A DNA stretch of 64,000 bases from Arthrobacter yangruifuii. Lineage in GTDB: Bacteria; Actinomycetota; Actinomycetes; Actinomycetales; Micrococcaceae. The DNA lies in assembly GCF_009192775.1 (NCBI RefSeq), contig NZ_VTFX01000005.1, forward strand, positions 496,001 through 560,000. The letters are read 5' to 3'. The notes beneath the pieces were generated by a model. It searched no databases. It had not been told where the DNA came from and worked only from the letters and a program-made list of their open reading frames with translations. Below, piece by piece: positions 51,708-60,381 of the stretch (position 1 is its first letter; each line of letters starts with the position of its first letter). The position numbers and the translations under genes are program-made.

Positions 51708-52976
51708 GTGCAGCTAGTTGGATGGTTGATTGTCTGCGCGATTGTGGTTGTATATTTCCGAAGCCGTATAGATATACTTGTGGCAATTGGGATTGTGTTG
51801 TTTCTAGCAGTTCCCAGTGTAGCGCGTAGCGTCATCGTAGGCGCCGGTACTCCTTTGCACCCCGCTACTATATTCGTTCTCGTCGCCTCTTTGTGGCTTT
51901 GTTCTACTCGGTTTAAAGAAATACTCGAAGTCGCCGTGACATCCCTCGGCAATACCATCTTTATAACGCTTTTGTCTCTGCATTCGATTCTTCTCACTTT
52001 CGTAGGTACTGGTGCCTTAGGACAGTTGCTGAACAATTTAATTGGCCCTTTGTTGCTTATGGGTCTTGTTGTGTTAGCAGTAAGGGATGGTCACAGTAGG
52101 GTCACGCTAGTTTTTGTGAGGGTAGTTCTTGGTTCGGCGCTGTTACAAGCCGCATTTGCGGTGGTTCAAGTGTTTCTGGGGAGGCCCATACTATATGAGG
52201 CCCAGTATGCGAGATTCTACTGGTTTGATTCTGAACGGTTCAGTAGGGCGGTCGGAACCCTGGACAGCGCCTTGGACCTCGCTTTGCTGCTGGTCGTTGC
52301 CGTTCCATTTACGGTCTACATTCGCAGCAACACTCTGCGCGTGCTGGCTGTTGGGGTGTTGCTCGCGGGCGTATTCGCAACTCAATCACGACTAGGTGTC
52401 GTCTTGGCGTTGATAGGAGTCGTCTATGTGGTATTTGCGGGCGATACATTGAGGACCCGGCTGGTGAGCGCTTTGGGTCTTTTAGTATGCGCCGGTGGTC
52501 TGCTCATGAGCCGTTTCGGGCAAGGATTTCTTGATCGGCTGCAGAATGCTTCTGGATCGACTATACGGCGGACTGAGGCAATAGATTATGTTTTTGATAA
52601 TATCTTCAGCAAGGTCCTTATAGGCCGCGGCCTTAATTCGAGTTACGAGTTGAAGATGTCGGGTTCTCTCGGCTCGAGCTTAGAAAACGGATTTGCTATG
52701 TACGCATTCGATTTTGGGTGGGTTCCAGCTGCTGGCATTCTTATCTTTTTATTGAGAGTGTTTGTTATCTCTTTCGCGAAAAGGGAGTGGGGAAGCGCGT
52801 TGGTCATGTTTATCCTGATAACAATGCAGGCGGGGTACAGTTCTTTTATGACGCAAAGCGCCAGTGGAGCAATCATGTTTTTCTTGGCAGGAATCCTGGC
52901 GGCCCGTTTGCCTGGTTTGGAAGACTCGGGGCGGCAGCCTAGTTCGGACAGGATTAGCACTCAGAGCCCCGCCTGA
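51708..52976 (+). CDS. O-antigen polymerase/ligase-like (Wzy) membrane protein
   Basis: 422 residues from GTG 51708, preferred because GCAGGAG lies seven bases ahead; GTG 51660 in the same frame would add 16 residues. About ten or more membrane helices, with a hydrophilic external loop around residues 265-335 that includes RTEAIDYVFDNIFSKVLIGR and GLNSSYEL. That pattern (GRGLNSS...LENGF) resembles the Wzy/WaaL family. It probably polymerises the repeat units of the second cluster. Last gene of the plus-strand operon that begins at 46289. Confidence 0.85.
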   Translation: MQLVGWLIVCAIVVVYFRSRIDILVAIGIVLFLAVPSVARSVIVGAGTPLHPATIFVLVASLWLCSTRFKEILEVAVTSLGNTIFITLLSLHSILLTFVGTGALGQLLNNLIGPLLLMGLVVLAVRDGHSRVTLVFVRVVLGSALLQAAFAVVQVFLGRPILYEAQYARFYWFDSERFSRAVGTLDSALDLALLLVVAVPFTVYIRSNTLRVLAVGVLLAGVFATQSRLGVVLALIGVVYVVFAGDTLRTRLVSALGLLVCAGGLLMSRFGQGFLDRLQNASGSTIRRTEAIDYVFDNIFSKVLIGRGLNSSYELKMSGSLGSSLENGFAMYAFDFGWVPAAGILIFLLRVFVISFAKREWGSALVMFILITMQAGYSSFMTQSASGAIMFFLAGILAARLPGLEDSGRQPSSDRISTQSPA

Positions 52977-53226
52977 GTATGACTATGGGATGAATCACCC
53001 ATGAGGGCAGCGCATGCTGGCCGCTCGGCCCCCTGAATATGCCGTCGCATTTTTGATTTCGTTAAAGTGCTCCGGCGGAGTAAAAAGCAGCACTCGTTTT
53101 CGTAACGCGCTAGCCAGAGGTGTAGATACTCTGACGACGTGTGAAGGCAGAGTCCTCCAGAAACTACCCTCCAGGCGTCAGCATCACATTTTGGGGCGGT
53201 CTTCCAAATCAGTGAGGTCGGCAACG
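52977..53226. other. Convergent intergenic gap, nothing recognised
   Basis: About 250 bases between the polymerase-like gene (plus) and the serine-acetyltransferase-like gene (minus). No convincing terminator hairpin with a T-run and no coding potential that I can support. Confidence 0.4.
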
Positions 53227-53229
53227 ACA

Positions 53230-53727
53230 CTAAGCGGCATTAGATATGGTCCTTGCAGGGATCCCGATAACCGTTGCTCCAGCATGGATATCTTTGACGA
53301 CAACTGCTCCAGCCCCTATTTTCGCTCCAGTGCCGACCTTTATGCGGCCAATCAGAGTTGCCCCGCAACCAACGTATGTTCCGTCCCCCAGCGTGGGTAC
53401 GTTGTAAACGTCGTTTCCTGAGACCCCGATCGTTACACGATGGTAGATTGTGACGCCTGATCCGATCACGGCATTGGGGTGGATTATTACACCACGCCCC
53501 CCGTGAGGCAGTCGAAGCCCGGGTCCGCACTGGACGTTCCCGGGGAGATCCGAACCGACGATGCCCTGCATCCAGACTATGTCGAGGATTTTTGCCGCCA
53601 CGCGGCGAGGAAATTGCACTTTACCTCGTCGGGAGGCTTGGCTTAATCGAAAGACCGTCACTGTGATGCGGTCGAGGAGGCGGTGGTTGACCGCGTAATC
53701 AGTACGCAGAGTCGATATGAGATTCAT
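53230..53727 (-). CDS. Serine acetyltransferase-like hexapeptide acyltransferase
   Basis: 165 residues from ATG 53727 (MNLISTLRTDYAVN is family-like); GTG 53769 in frame would add 14. The C-terminal half is a left-handed beta-helix: GPGLRLPHGGRGVIIHPNAV, GSGVTIYHRVTIGVSG, GDGTYVGCGATLIGRIKVGT and GAKIGAGAVVVKDIHAGAT. It resembles SAT-type transferases that act on sugars in capsule clusters as well as true CysE. The context favours O-acetylation of the polymer. Minus strand, monocistronic. Confidence 0.82.
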   Translation of the reverse strand: MNLISTLRTDYAVNHRLLDRITVTVFRLSQASRRGKVQFPRRVAAKILDIVWMQGIVGSDLPGNVQCGPGLRLPHGGRGVIIHPNAVIGSGVTIYHRVTIGVSGNDVYNVPTLGDGTYVGCGATLIGRIKVGTGAKIGAGAVVVKDIHAGATVIGIPARTISNAA

Positions 53728-53769
53728 GGATCCAATCAAAGAGATGTGACCCTGCCATAGCTCTAGCAC

Positions 53770-54415
53770 CGGTTCTGTCTGAGTGGAGCTTAGTACTTCA
53801 TTAGCAGGCGTTCGGAACGGTATCCAACAATCCTAGATTATCCCGGGATCAGCCTTGGACGTATCGGCTGCGCGCTGTCCTCTTTGAACGTTCCGTCATA
53901 TATCTATTCTCAGCGATATTCGATGCCCGCGGATTTTGGCGTCAGGAGTCCGCTGAGTGGCCTGAGGGCGTAGCGAGCCGGCGAGCTCGTCAACGGAAGC
54001 GGAGTACAACCCAAGACAGACATTTTCTCATCGTCCGTTCGCGAAGCCCATGCGCAGAGTTTAGACGATGATGGGCTGTCCCACCGCCCATTCTCGCCCG
54101 GCCGCCCGGGAGCAATCTGTATTCTGTGTGTCGCCCCACCTGACCACGGCTAGTGCAGGCTGCCTGTTTGAGTGTGGCCGTGTCCAGGAGTGCTTTGATC
54201 GTCGTGGTCTGCGGCACCCCAACCAGTACCGCACTGGTCCTGATCGTGGAAGCAATTTTTACGCAATTTAGTGCAGTGGTACACGGACTCTTCACAAGAT
54301 TGGCCACGACACCGCAGCGATGATCCCCTGTTTGATTGCTATCTGCTAGCTCCGACATCATCAGCGCCGAGCTTGCTGGGCGCCGACTCCAGCAAACAGA
54401 GTTCAGGAAGGGTCT
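53770..54415. other. 646-base gap, possible decayed sequence
   Basis: Lies between two minus-strand genes. Open frames here (such as a minus-strand frame at 53990-54361) have no recognisable domain. GC is mixed, with a GC-rich core around 54050-54230 inside AT-rich surroundings, which could be a remnant of a lost gene or mobile element. No inverted ends or transposase motif seen. Confidence 0.35.
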
Positions 54416-55477
54416 CTAGCGTGAGGTGACGGGCATCGACTTCCCGGACGACCTGGCGCCCTGCGGGGGACGGAAGAGAATGCTTACCTGGCTTCGTTCT
54501 GAGAGATAGCCAAAGGCACATCCAATGGCGACGCAAACCACGAGACTTGTAGCAGTGATTATGACAGGTGAATCTAACCCCATAAAGCGGGTCAGAGCAA
54601 CGCGAACAGCCGCAAGCACCGGAACATGCGTCAGGTAGATATGGAGACTCCATCGGCCTAGGCGCGCCAGAAATGGGCCGAGACCGCTGATAGCCGCCGT
54701 GATTCGGCTCAGAGCCACCAAACCAAGGATTCCTATTCCGGATCCCAGCACAAGAGAAGGAACGTCGAGGTAAAAATCTCTGCCGGGACCGACCCAGACT
54801 AGGATGATGAAAACAAAAATCGCCGCGATAGTGAGGAACGATAAAACAGAGCGGACACTAGCAGATGCTCCCTTCACCCATCCTCCGAAAGAGGTGGACG
54901 CGATAAGGGCAGCTGTTGAAAGCCACAGAGTGTACTGCAACTGTTGGTTCCATGAGGGTAGGACAGCAACCATTGCGGCCATTCCTAAGGCAAAAGAAAG
55001 GAGTAGAGTCTTCCAACGCGGCCCTCCGAGACGGAAGGCTGTTGCAGCTACCGCAAATGCAAGAAATAAGGCCGGGAGAAACCACATATGGTCCCTGGGC
55101 TTCCACGGCAGAAGCCCTGTAAGTACTTCAGAAAATCCGATAGAACCGGTATTCGTATACGAGGAAAACACCATTTGCGTTACACCAAAAATGAACGACC
55201 AGATGATGAACGGGTATCCTAGTTCTACTGCTTTATTCAGGATGAATTTCCAAGGACCCTCTCTGTGGAGCCCTTTTTCCATGAACAGGCCAGACGCAAA
55301 AAAGAAGGCGGCCATGTACCAGAGGTAGAACGGCATAGAACCATAGATGAAACCATCCGAGATGTGGCCGGTTTTATTCAGTCCGAGTGTGATGTGCGCG
55401 AAAACGACAACGAGTATTGCTACTCCCTTCATGTTGTCTACCGTGATCGAGCGTCTGGGCCTGTGCGTTTCCGTCAT
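54416..55477 (-). CDS. Acyltransferase-3 family membrane protein (first of two)
   Basis: 353 residues with about ten membrane helices. Family features: DNMKGVAILVVVFAHITLG near the N-terminus with the conserved histidine in helix 1, SMPFYLWYMAAFFFASGLF, and a C-terminal RLGRWSLHIYLTHVPVLAAV. These integral membrane enzymes O-acylate surface glycans using cytoplasmic acyl-CoA. Probably modifies the second cluster's polymer or another envelope glycan. The basic cytoplasmic tail (SGKSMPVTSR) is unremarkable. Confidence 0.88.
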   Translation of the reverse strand: MTETHRPRRSITVDNMKGVAILVVVFAHITLGLNKTGHISDGFIYGSMPFYLWYMAAFFFASGLFMEKGLHREGPWKFILNKAVELGYPFIIWSFIFGVTQMVFSSYTNTGSIGFSEVLTGLLPWKPRDHMWFLPALFLAFAVAATAFRLGGPRWKTLLLSFALGMAAMVAVLPSWNQQLQYTLWLSTAALIASTSFGGWVKGASASVRSVLSFLTIAAIFVFIILVWVGPGRDFYLDVPSLVLGSGIGILGLVALSRITAAISGLGPFLARLGRWSLHIYLTHVPVLAAVRVALTRFMGLDSPVIITATSLVVCVAIGCAFGYLSERSQVSILFRPPQGARSSGKSMPVTSR

Positions 55478-55515
55478 CCGGTAAGCATAGTCCGCCTACG
55501 CCTACCGAACGTGCA

Positions 55516-55710
55516 TCAGTATTCAGCTGCCCGGATCATGGGAAGAGCCAGCCAGGAGAGGACGCCACCACTGATCAAAAAGCTGCGCCGGGTAACGCCC
55601 CGAGACGCGTAGGGTTCATCTGCCCTGTCAGGCCCTCGTCCTTCGGAATCGGCGCCTCCGATAATGAGGTTCCGGGATTCGGTGCCCGAGTGCTTGCGTT
55701 TTCCAGGCAT
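55516..55710 (-). pseudogene. Truncated Tat-signal ORF (remnant or orphan leader)
   Basis: 64 codons from ATG 55710. The chain is polar up to residue 40 and then reads RGVTRRSFLISGGVLSWLAL, a twin-arginine signal with a hydrophobic core, and ends PMIRAAEY. There is no mature domain after the signal. The exported protein that would follow is absent, and the stop is 38 bases before the acyltransferase start region. It is likely the 5' remnant of a gene cut by recombination, though a tiny Tat-exported peptide cannot be excluded. Confidence 0.45.
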
Positions 55711-56115
55711 TGTTTCCATGCCGCACATCGCCACCGGACTACTGCCTCCCGGACACGGAGTACACCCGGACTTTCGCGAAAGAAAAACGAGTATCGTTGA
55801 CGTTTGCAGGCCACCGCCCGCGGTCGCGATTTCATATGATCGGAGGGCAGAAGGTGTGGGTCTCAACTTCTGGGCAATTGCCAGCACTAGCCACTGTCGT
55901 CGGCATCGAGACAACTTACTGGGGAGATTGACCACAGGCGCCTCGGAAATCTATGTCTTATCGTTCTATAGGGGAAGCAGTTAAGGCCGCTCTGCAACAC
56001 TAACGGCGATCGGGAGTGACATCTGACGACACCCCGAACCCCAAAGGCCAATTTATGGAGTTGCGTGTCATCCGCCATATACTAACCTTGCCCCATCGCT
56101 CACTGAGAGAAGATC

Positions 56116-57183
56116 ATGACGGACGCTAAAGTCTTAACCTCTGGACGTATTGGCTGGATAGATGCCGGCAAGGGGTTGTCTATACTTCTCGTAGTCCTCT
56201 ACCATTCAACGTCTTGGCTTCGCTCCGCCGGTGTTGAAGTTGAACCCCTTGAGGTAGTCAATCGGATGCTGGCTGATTTGAGGATGCCGGTATTTTTTTT
56301 CATATCAGGGATTTTTGCCGCTAAGTCGGTTCAGGGCTCATGGCATGACTTATTTGCCAAAAAACTGTCTTTGTTTCTTTGGATATATCTGCTTTGGTCA
56401 ATATTGGAGCTCCCAACTAAATGGTTGGCAATGTGGCAATTGACCCAGAAGATTGACGACGGGTTTTTACTTTCACAGGTTGTCGTTGTAGCAGCAATCC
56501 CGTTTCGAGCATCCGGTGCCTTGTGGTTCATCTGGGCTCTCGCAGTGTTCTTCGCAGCTGCAAAACTGACTTCTCGGTGGCCATTGTGGGCGCAATTTTC
56601 ACTTGCCTGCATGGCAGCGCTTGGTGCCCGCATTGTTCCCACCGAATTGATGGAGCCGTTCATGGAGTTGACGGGTCTCGGTCCTCGTGGGTGTCTTGTT
56701 TTCTATGTCTTCTTTCTTGCCGGTTGTTACTTGCGGAGCTTGATTATTCCCGCTGTAGCCCGCGTGGGGAGATTGGCTGCAATCGGTATGGTGCTGATTT
56801 GGGCCGTCCTTTGGATTGTCCTTGACTCGAGGAATTTAAATGAAAATGGGTATATATCCTTTCTCATGGCGTTTGTCGGATGTGCCGCAGGCGTTGGATG
56901 CGCCATCGTCTTAGCCGATTTGTCCTGGCTGAGATACATAGGTTTGCGGACGCTTTCCGTCTACGTTACACATTCTAGTCTGCTCATAATCGTAACCACG
57001 ATGCTTACTTTCCTCCCTCAAAGCGATAGTGCATTTGCGGGGGTAACCGTAGCTTTGGCCTCCAGTGCGTTTACGGTTGCCACTGCGCTCCTCTTCTATG
57101 CCCATCGGCAAGTCGGGTATGTATGGCTATTTGAGCAGCCGAAGTGGTTGATGAGCAGGATTAATAGGGTTCGGACATCCTGA
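56116..57183 (+). CDS. Acyltransferase-3 family membrane protein (second of two)
   Basis: 355 residues, about ten membrane helices. The N-terminus has RIGWIDAGKGLSILLVVLYH with the family histidine H35, then RMPVFFFISGIFAAKSV; the C-terminal region has YIGLRTLSVYVTHSSLLIIV. A likely O-acyltransferase for a surface glycan. It is divergent from the first acyltransferase and has AT-rich codons. The 180 bases before it hold a possible promoter that I could not resolve. Confidence 0.88.
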   Translation: MTDAKVLTSGRIGWIDAGKGLSILLVVLYHSTSWLRSAGVEVEPLEVVNRMLADLRMPVFFFISGIFAAKSVQGSWHDLFAKKLSLFLWIYLLWSILELPTKWLAMWQLTQKIDDGFLLSQVVVVAAIPFRASGALWFIWALAVFFAAAKLTSRWPLWAQFSLACMAALGARIVPTELMEPFMELTGLGPRGCLVFYVFFLAGCYLRSLIIPAVARVGRLAAIGMVLIWAVLWIVLDSRNLNENGYISFLMAFVGCAAGVGCAIVLADLSWLRYIGLRTLSVYVTHSSLLIIVTTMLTFLPQSDSAFAGVTVALASSAFTVATALLFYAHRQVGYVWLFEQPKWLMSRINRVRTS

Positions 57184-57729
57184 GAGGAATGTTCTTGGAG
57201 GTAAACCGCCCTGGCCCATAGTTTGAAATTGTCGACTTGCAGTTTTTCCAAGACGTGATTGTAACAACTAGCCAAGGGGTGCCAGCGAGTAGCAGTTCGT
57301 AGAATCATGCTGAGGAACGCTCTGGATGTTCCTTTCGCCCTCGCCAGAGATCTTTATTTATACCTCGACGTTTGAGAAGGGGATTAGGGGGCGGGTGAAA
57401 GTTTGTAGCTTCTTCAAAACGCATGGACGCGAATCAGTTTGAACGCTTTTGGGGTTGTGAATCAGCGTATTCGCTTTTATGTCAGATACTATTGAGCTTT
57501 TGATGTGACCTATCGGTACCCAAAGGTGAAGTCTTCGAAACGACTCGAAGCGGACGGATCCACCCGAGATTTGAATGTTCGCAAGGATAGTACTCCGCTG
57601 AGGGGTATCTGCTGACATGCCAGAGCGTCGCGAGTCCTTCCTGATCAGTTGCCAGCTGGCTTGTCACAGGTCTGATTGGTGAGGGGTGCGGCTTTTATTT
57701 TTGTGGGTCCACGCGGGAGCGGCCACAGA
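57184..57729. other. 546-base gap at the right edge of the low-GC block
   Basis: AT-rich convergent gap between the acyltransferase gene (plus) and a histidine kinase gene (minus). No gene, integrase, tRNA or clear repeat seen. Base composition changes abruptly to high GC at about 57.73 kb, where the kinase gene begins, so this gap is the likely junction of the exchanged block. Confidence 0.4.
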
Positions 57730-59391
57730 TCAGGGCACCTCTACCCGAAATGTACTGCCCGCACCTAACTCCGAACTAAACGAGATCCGCCCGCCGTGGG
57801 CCTCCACAATGGACTTGGAGATCACCAGGCCCAGGCCCACCCCGGGGATGGCGGCCTTCTTCACCTGCCCGGTGCGGAAGAACTTGGTGAACACATCCCG
57901 CTGGTCGGCCTCGCTCATGCCGATGCCGGTGTCCTCCACCTCCAGGATGAGGCTCTCACCCTCCTGCCGGGAGCGGACGGTGACCTTGCCGCCGTCGGGG
58001 GAGTACTTGATGGCGTTGGAGAGCAGGTTGTCCAGAACCTGGGAGATCCGCGCCGGATCAATCACAGCCCGCAGCTCCGGATCGCAGTCACAGTGCAGGG
58101 CCACGCCGCCGGCAGCCGCACGGTTACCGGCGGAGTCCAGGGCGGCACGCACCAGCTCGGCAACGTCCGTCTCGGTGCGGTGCAGGTCCATGGTTCCGGA
58201 CGCAGTGGTCAGCAGATCCGCCACCAGCAGCAGCAGCCGCTCCGCGTTGCGCTGCGCCACCTGCAGGGCACTCTGCAGACGCGGCGGCAATCCGTCCAGT
58301 TCCTCGTCATCCAACACCAGGTCCAGATAGCCGATGATCGAGGTGAGCGGCGTGCGCAGCTCATGCGAGACGCTGGAGACAAAGTCCTCCCTGGCGTTGA
58401 GGGCGTTGACCATCTCCGTGACATCGCTGTACGCCAGTACGGAACCGGTAAACTGCCCGTTCTCCCGCATGGGCCGGGCACAGACGGCCAGGGCGCGCTG
58501 GCGCTCACCCGTACCCACCCAGATCACGACGTCGGAAAAGGACTCGTTGCGCATGGCCCGCTGGGACGGCCGCTGGTCTAGGGGCACGGGTGTGAGCTGG
58601 TCCAGGCCGAAAATCAGGGCGTCACCGTCCGTATCCGACGCATGCAGAAGACCGGCGAGAGCGTGGTTGGTGCGCTGCCGGCTGTTCATCAGGATGGTCC
58701 GGCCCGCGGCATCCACAGCCGTGACGCCCACGTCCACTGTTTCCAGTACCGCGTCCAGCAGCTGGGACCGCCGGCTGATTTCGTGCAGGCTGGCCTGGAG
58801 TTCGGATTCGATGTCCGCAAGCCGTTTCTGGTGGGCGGTGGTATCGGCTTCCATGGAGGAGGCGACTATGCAGATACCCAGCATCACAAAGGGGATCAGC
58901 AACGGAGCGGCCAAGCTGTCTATACCGGGGAAACCCCCGGCTTGGATAAACAGCGGGGCCCACAACACCAGCGTGGTGCAGAAATAGCTGAGAAGGCAGG
59001 CCCGCCGCGGTGCCGCACCGGACCACGCCATCCAAAAGACTGGAAAAGTTGCCAAAAAACTCAGGCCGATCACGGAGTTTCTGCCGTCGAAGTAAAGCCC
59101 GCCGACCACCGCGAAATCCAGCACGGGAATGGACCAATAAGCCAGCGGTGAATACCGTTCCCACGGAATGGCAACGCAGGCCACGGTGAGCACCGCAAGA
59201 AGTACTGCGGCGAAACGGAAGCCGGGACTTCCATACAGTTCCGGGGCAACTACGGCGGAAATCAGGAGTGCCACGGCTACGGCAAGTACGAGCGGAAGTT
59301 GGCTCACCAGCAACCGGTACCGCAGCCTTAGTTGATTGAAAGAAGAGGTGATGCCCGTAAGGGTTGCCACACGGTCTTTGAGACTGGACAT
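57730..59391 (-). CDS. Sensor histidine kinase (first copy)
   Basis: 553 residues. About six to seven N-terminal membrane helices (to about residue 185), a coiled stretch (about 185-220), then a PAS-like region (about 220-325, LDAVLETVDVGVTAVDAAGR). The dimerisation domain carries H343 in SSVSHELRTPLTSIIGYLDL. The ATPase domain has the N-box LLSNAIKYSPDGG, G1 EDTGIGM, the F-box KFFRTG and G2 GVGLGLVISKSIVEAHGG. Very similar in layout to the kinase at 60382-62058. Transcribed divergently from the response regulator. Confidence 0.93.
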   Translation of the reverse strand: MSSLKDRVATLTGITSSFNQLRLRYRLLVSQLPLVLAVAVALLISAVVAPELYGSPGFRFAAVLLAVLTVACVAIPWERYSPLAYWSIPVLDFAVVGGLYFDGRNSVIGLSFLATFPVFWMAWSGAAPRRACLLSYFCTTLVLWAPLFIQAGGFPGIDSLAAPLLIPFVMLGICIVASSMEADTTAHQKRLADIESELQASLHEISRRSQLLDAVLETVDVGVTAVDAAGRTILMNSRQRTNHALAGLLHASDTDGDALIFGLDQLTPVPLDQRPSQRAMRNESFSDVVIWVGTGERQRALAVCARPMRENGQFTGSVLAYSDVTEMVNALNAREDFVSSVSHELRTPLTSIIGYLDLVLDDEELDGLPPRLQSALQVAQRNAERLLLLVADLLTTASGTMDLHRTETDVAELVRAALDSAGNRAAAGGVALHCDCDPELRAVIDPARISQVLDNLLSNAIKYSPDGGKVTVRSRQEGESLILEVEDTGIGMSEADQRDVFTKFFRTGQVKKAAIPGVGLGLVISKSIVEAHGGRISFSSELGAGSTFRVEVP

Positions 59392-59412
59392 GAAAAAAGG
59401 AAACCCCCGGAA

Positions 59413-59455
59413 TCCTGTAGCGATAGCTCAGATTATAGGGCCCCTCCTGTAGAAT
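59413..59455. promoter_or_regulatory. Overlapping divergent promoters of the kinase and response regulator
   Basis: The direct repeat TCCTGTAG occurs at 59413-59420 and 59445-59452. On the plus strand TAGAAT (59450-59455) is a plausible -10 for the regulator gene (start 59513). On the minus strand TATAAT (plus 59432-59437) is a consensus -10 for the kinase gene (start 59391). The repeats may be binding sites for the OmpR-type regulator (inference). Confidence 0.5.
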
Positions 59456-59512
59456 ACTGAGCAAGGGGAGCGGGGAATCAGAAGGTCTCGCAGGAACAGG
59501 AAAAAATAGAAC

Positions 59513-60334
59513 ATGGAAATTCAACGCGTAGCCGTCATCATCGAAGACGACGCCGATATCCGCGATCTTCTTTATGCGGTGCTTCAGCAGTCCGGGTTTG
59601 AAGTTTTTACCGCTCCCAACGGTTCCGAAGGTGTTGAAGCCGTGCGGCAGCACAATCCCACGGTGGTTACGCTGGACCTCGGCCTGCCGGACATTGACGG
59701 TTTTGAGGTCATCCGGCAGCTGCGGCAGTTCAGCGATGCGTACATCGTGATGCTCACGGCCCGCGCGGAGGAACTCGACACCCTGATGGGACTTGAGGCC
59801 GGGGCGGATGACTATGTCACCAAACCCTTCCGTCCCCGGGAACTGCGCGCCAGGATCTCCGCCATGCTGCGCCGGCCCCGGGGCGAGGCCGCCGCTGCCG
59901 AAACACCGGAGGCCGGTACCTCTTCCTCCCCGCTGGACAGCCCCGGAGCACCCGTTACGGGGCAGGCACCTGCACGCGTTTCCGCTCCCGTTTCCGATGC
60001 AATCCCGGGCACGCTGGCCCACAACGGCCTGACCCTGAACCCGGGTACCCGCACCACGGAAATCGAAGGCACAAACGTTGAGCTCACCCGCACGGAGTTT
60101 GACCTCCTGCAGGCCTTGCTGGAAGGCGGCCGCCTGGTCCGGACCAAGACCGATCTGGTCCGGCGGCTGCGGGGCGAGGAGTACGACACAGGATCCTTCA
60201 TCAGCGACGCGGATGAACGGACCGTGGAAGTGCACGTAGGCAACCTGCGCCGCAAGCTCGGGGACGATTCGAAGGCGCCCCGCTGGCTCGAAACCGTCCG
60301 CGGCGTCGGCTACCGGCTGGCACCCCAGAACTAA
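59513..60334 (+). CDS. OmpR/PhoB-family response regulator
   Basis: 273 residues. Receiver domain with acidic pair D12/D13, phospho-acceptor D55 (VVTLDLGLPD), switch threonine in MLTAR and K104 in DDYVTKPF. An unusually long Ala/Pro/Ser-rich linker (about 125-170) connects to a C-terminal winged helix (from about 175: TEFDLLQALLEGGRLVRTKT, RTVEVHVGNLRRKLGDD, RGVGYRLAP). It acts as a DNA-binding activator or repressor after phosphorylation. Flanked by two kinases, both of which could be its partner. Confidence 0.95.
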   Translation: MEIQRVAVIIEDDADIRDLLYAVLQQSGFEVFTAPNGSEGVEAVRQHNPTVVTLDLGLPDIDGFEVIRQLRQFSDAYIVMLTARAEELDTLMGLEAGADDYVTKPFRPRELRARISAMLRRPRGEAAAAETPEAGTSSSPLDSPGAPVTGQAPARVSAPVSDAIPGTLAHNGLTLNPGTRTTEIEGTNVELTRTEFDLLQALLEGGRLVRTKTDLVRRLRGEEYDTGSFISDADERTVEVHVGNLRRKLGDDSKAPRWLETVRGVGYRLAPQN

Positions 60335-60340
60335 TCCCGC

Positions 60341-60363
60341 CGGCCCCGGGTCTCTGACCCTGG
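60341..60363. terminator. Possible weak hairpin between convergent regulator and kinase
   Basis: GGGTC-TCT-GACCC (60348-60360) with flanking C/G pairs (CCC-GGG, one mismatch) forms a short stem in the 47-base gap. No T-run, so only a weak call. Confidence 0.3.
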
Positions 60364-60381
60364 GCCGCGGCCCGCCGCGCG

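Noticed and set aside
53990-54361. Minus-strand 123-codon frame in the 646-base gap
   Set aside because: No domain, no good ribosome site, and no similarity I can recognise to transposases or glycan enzymes.
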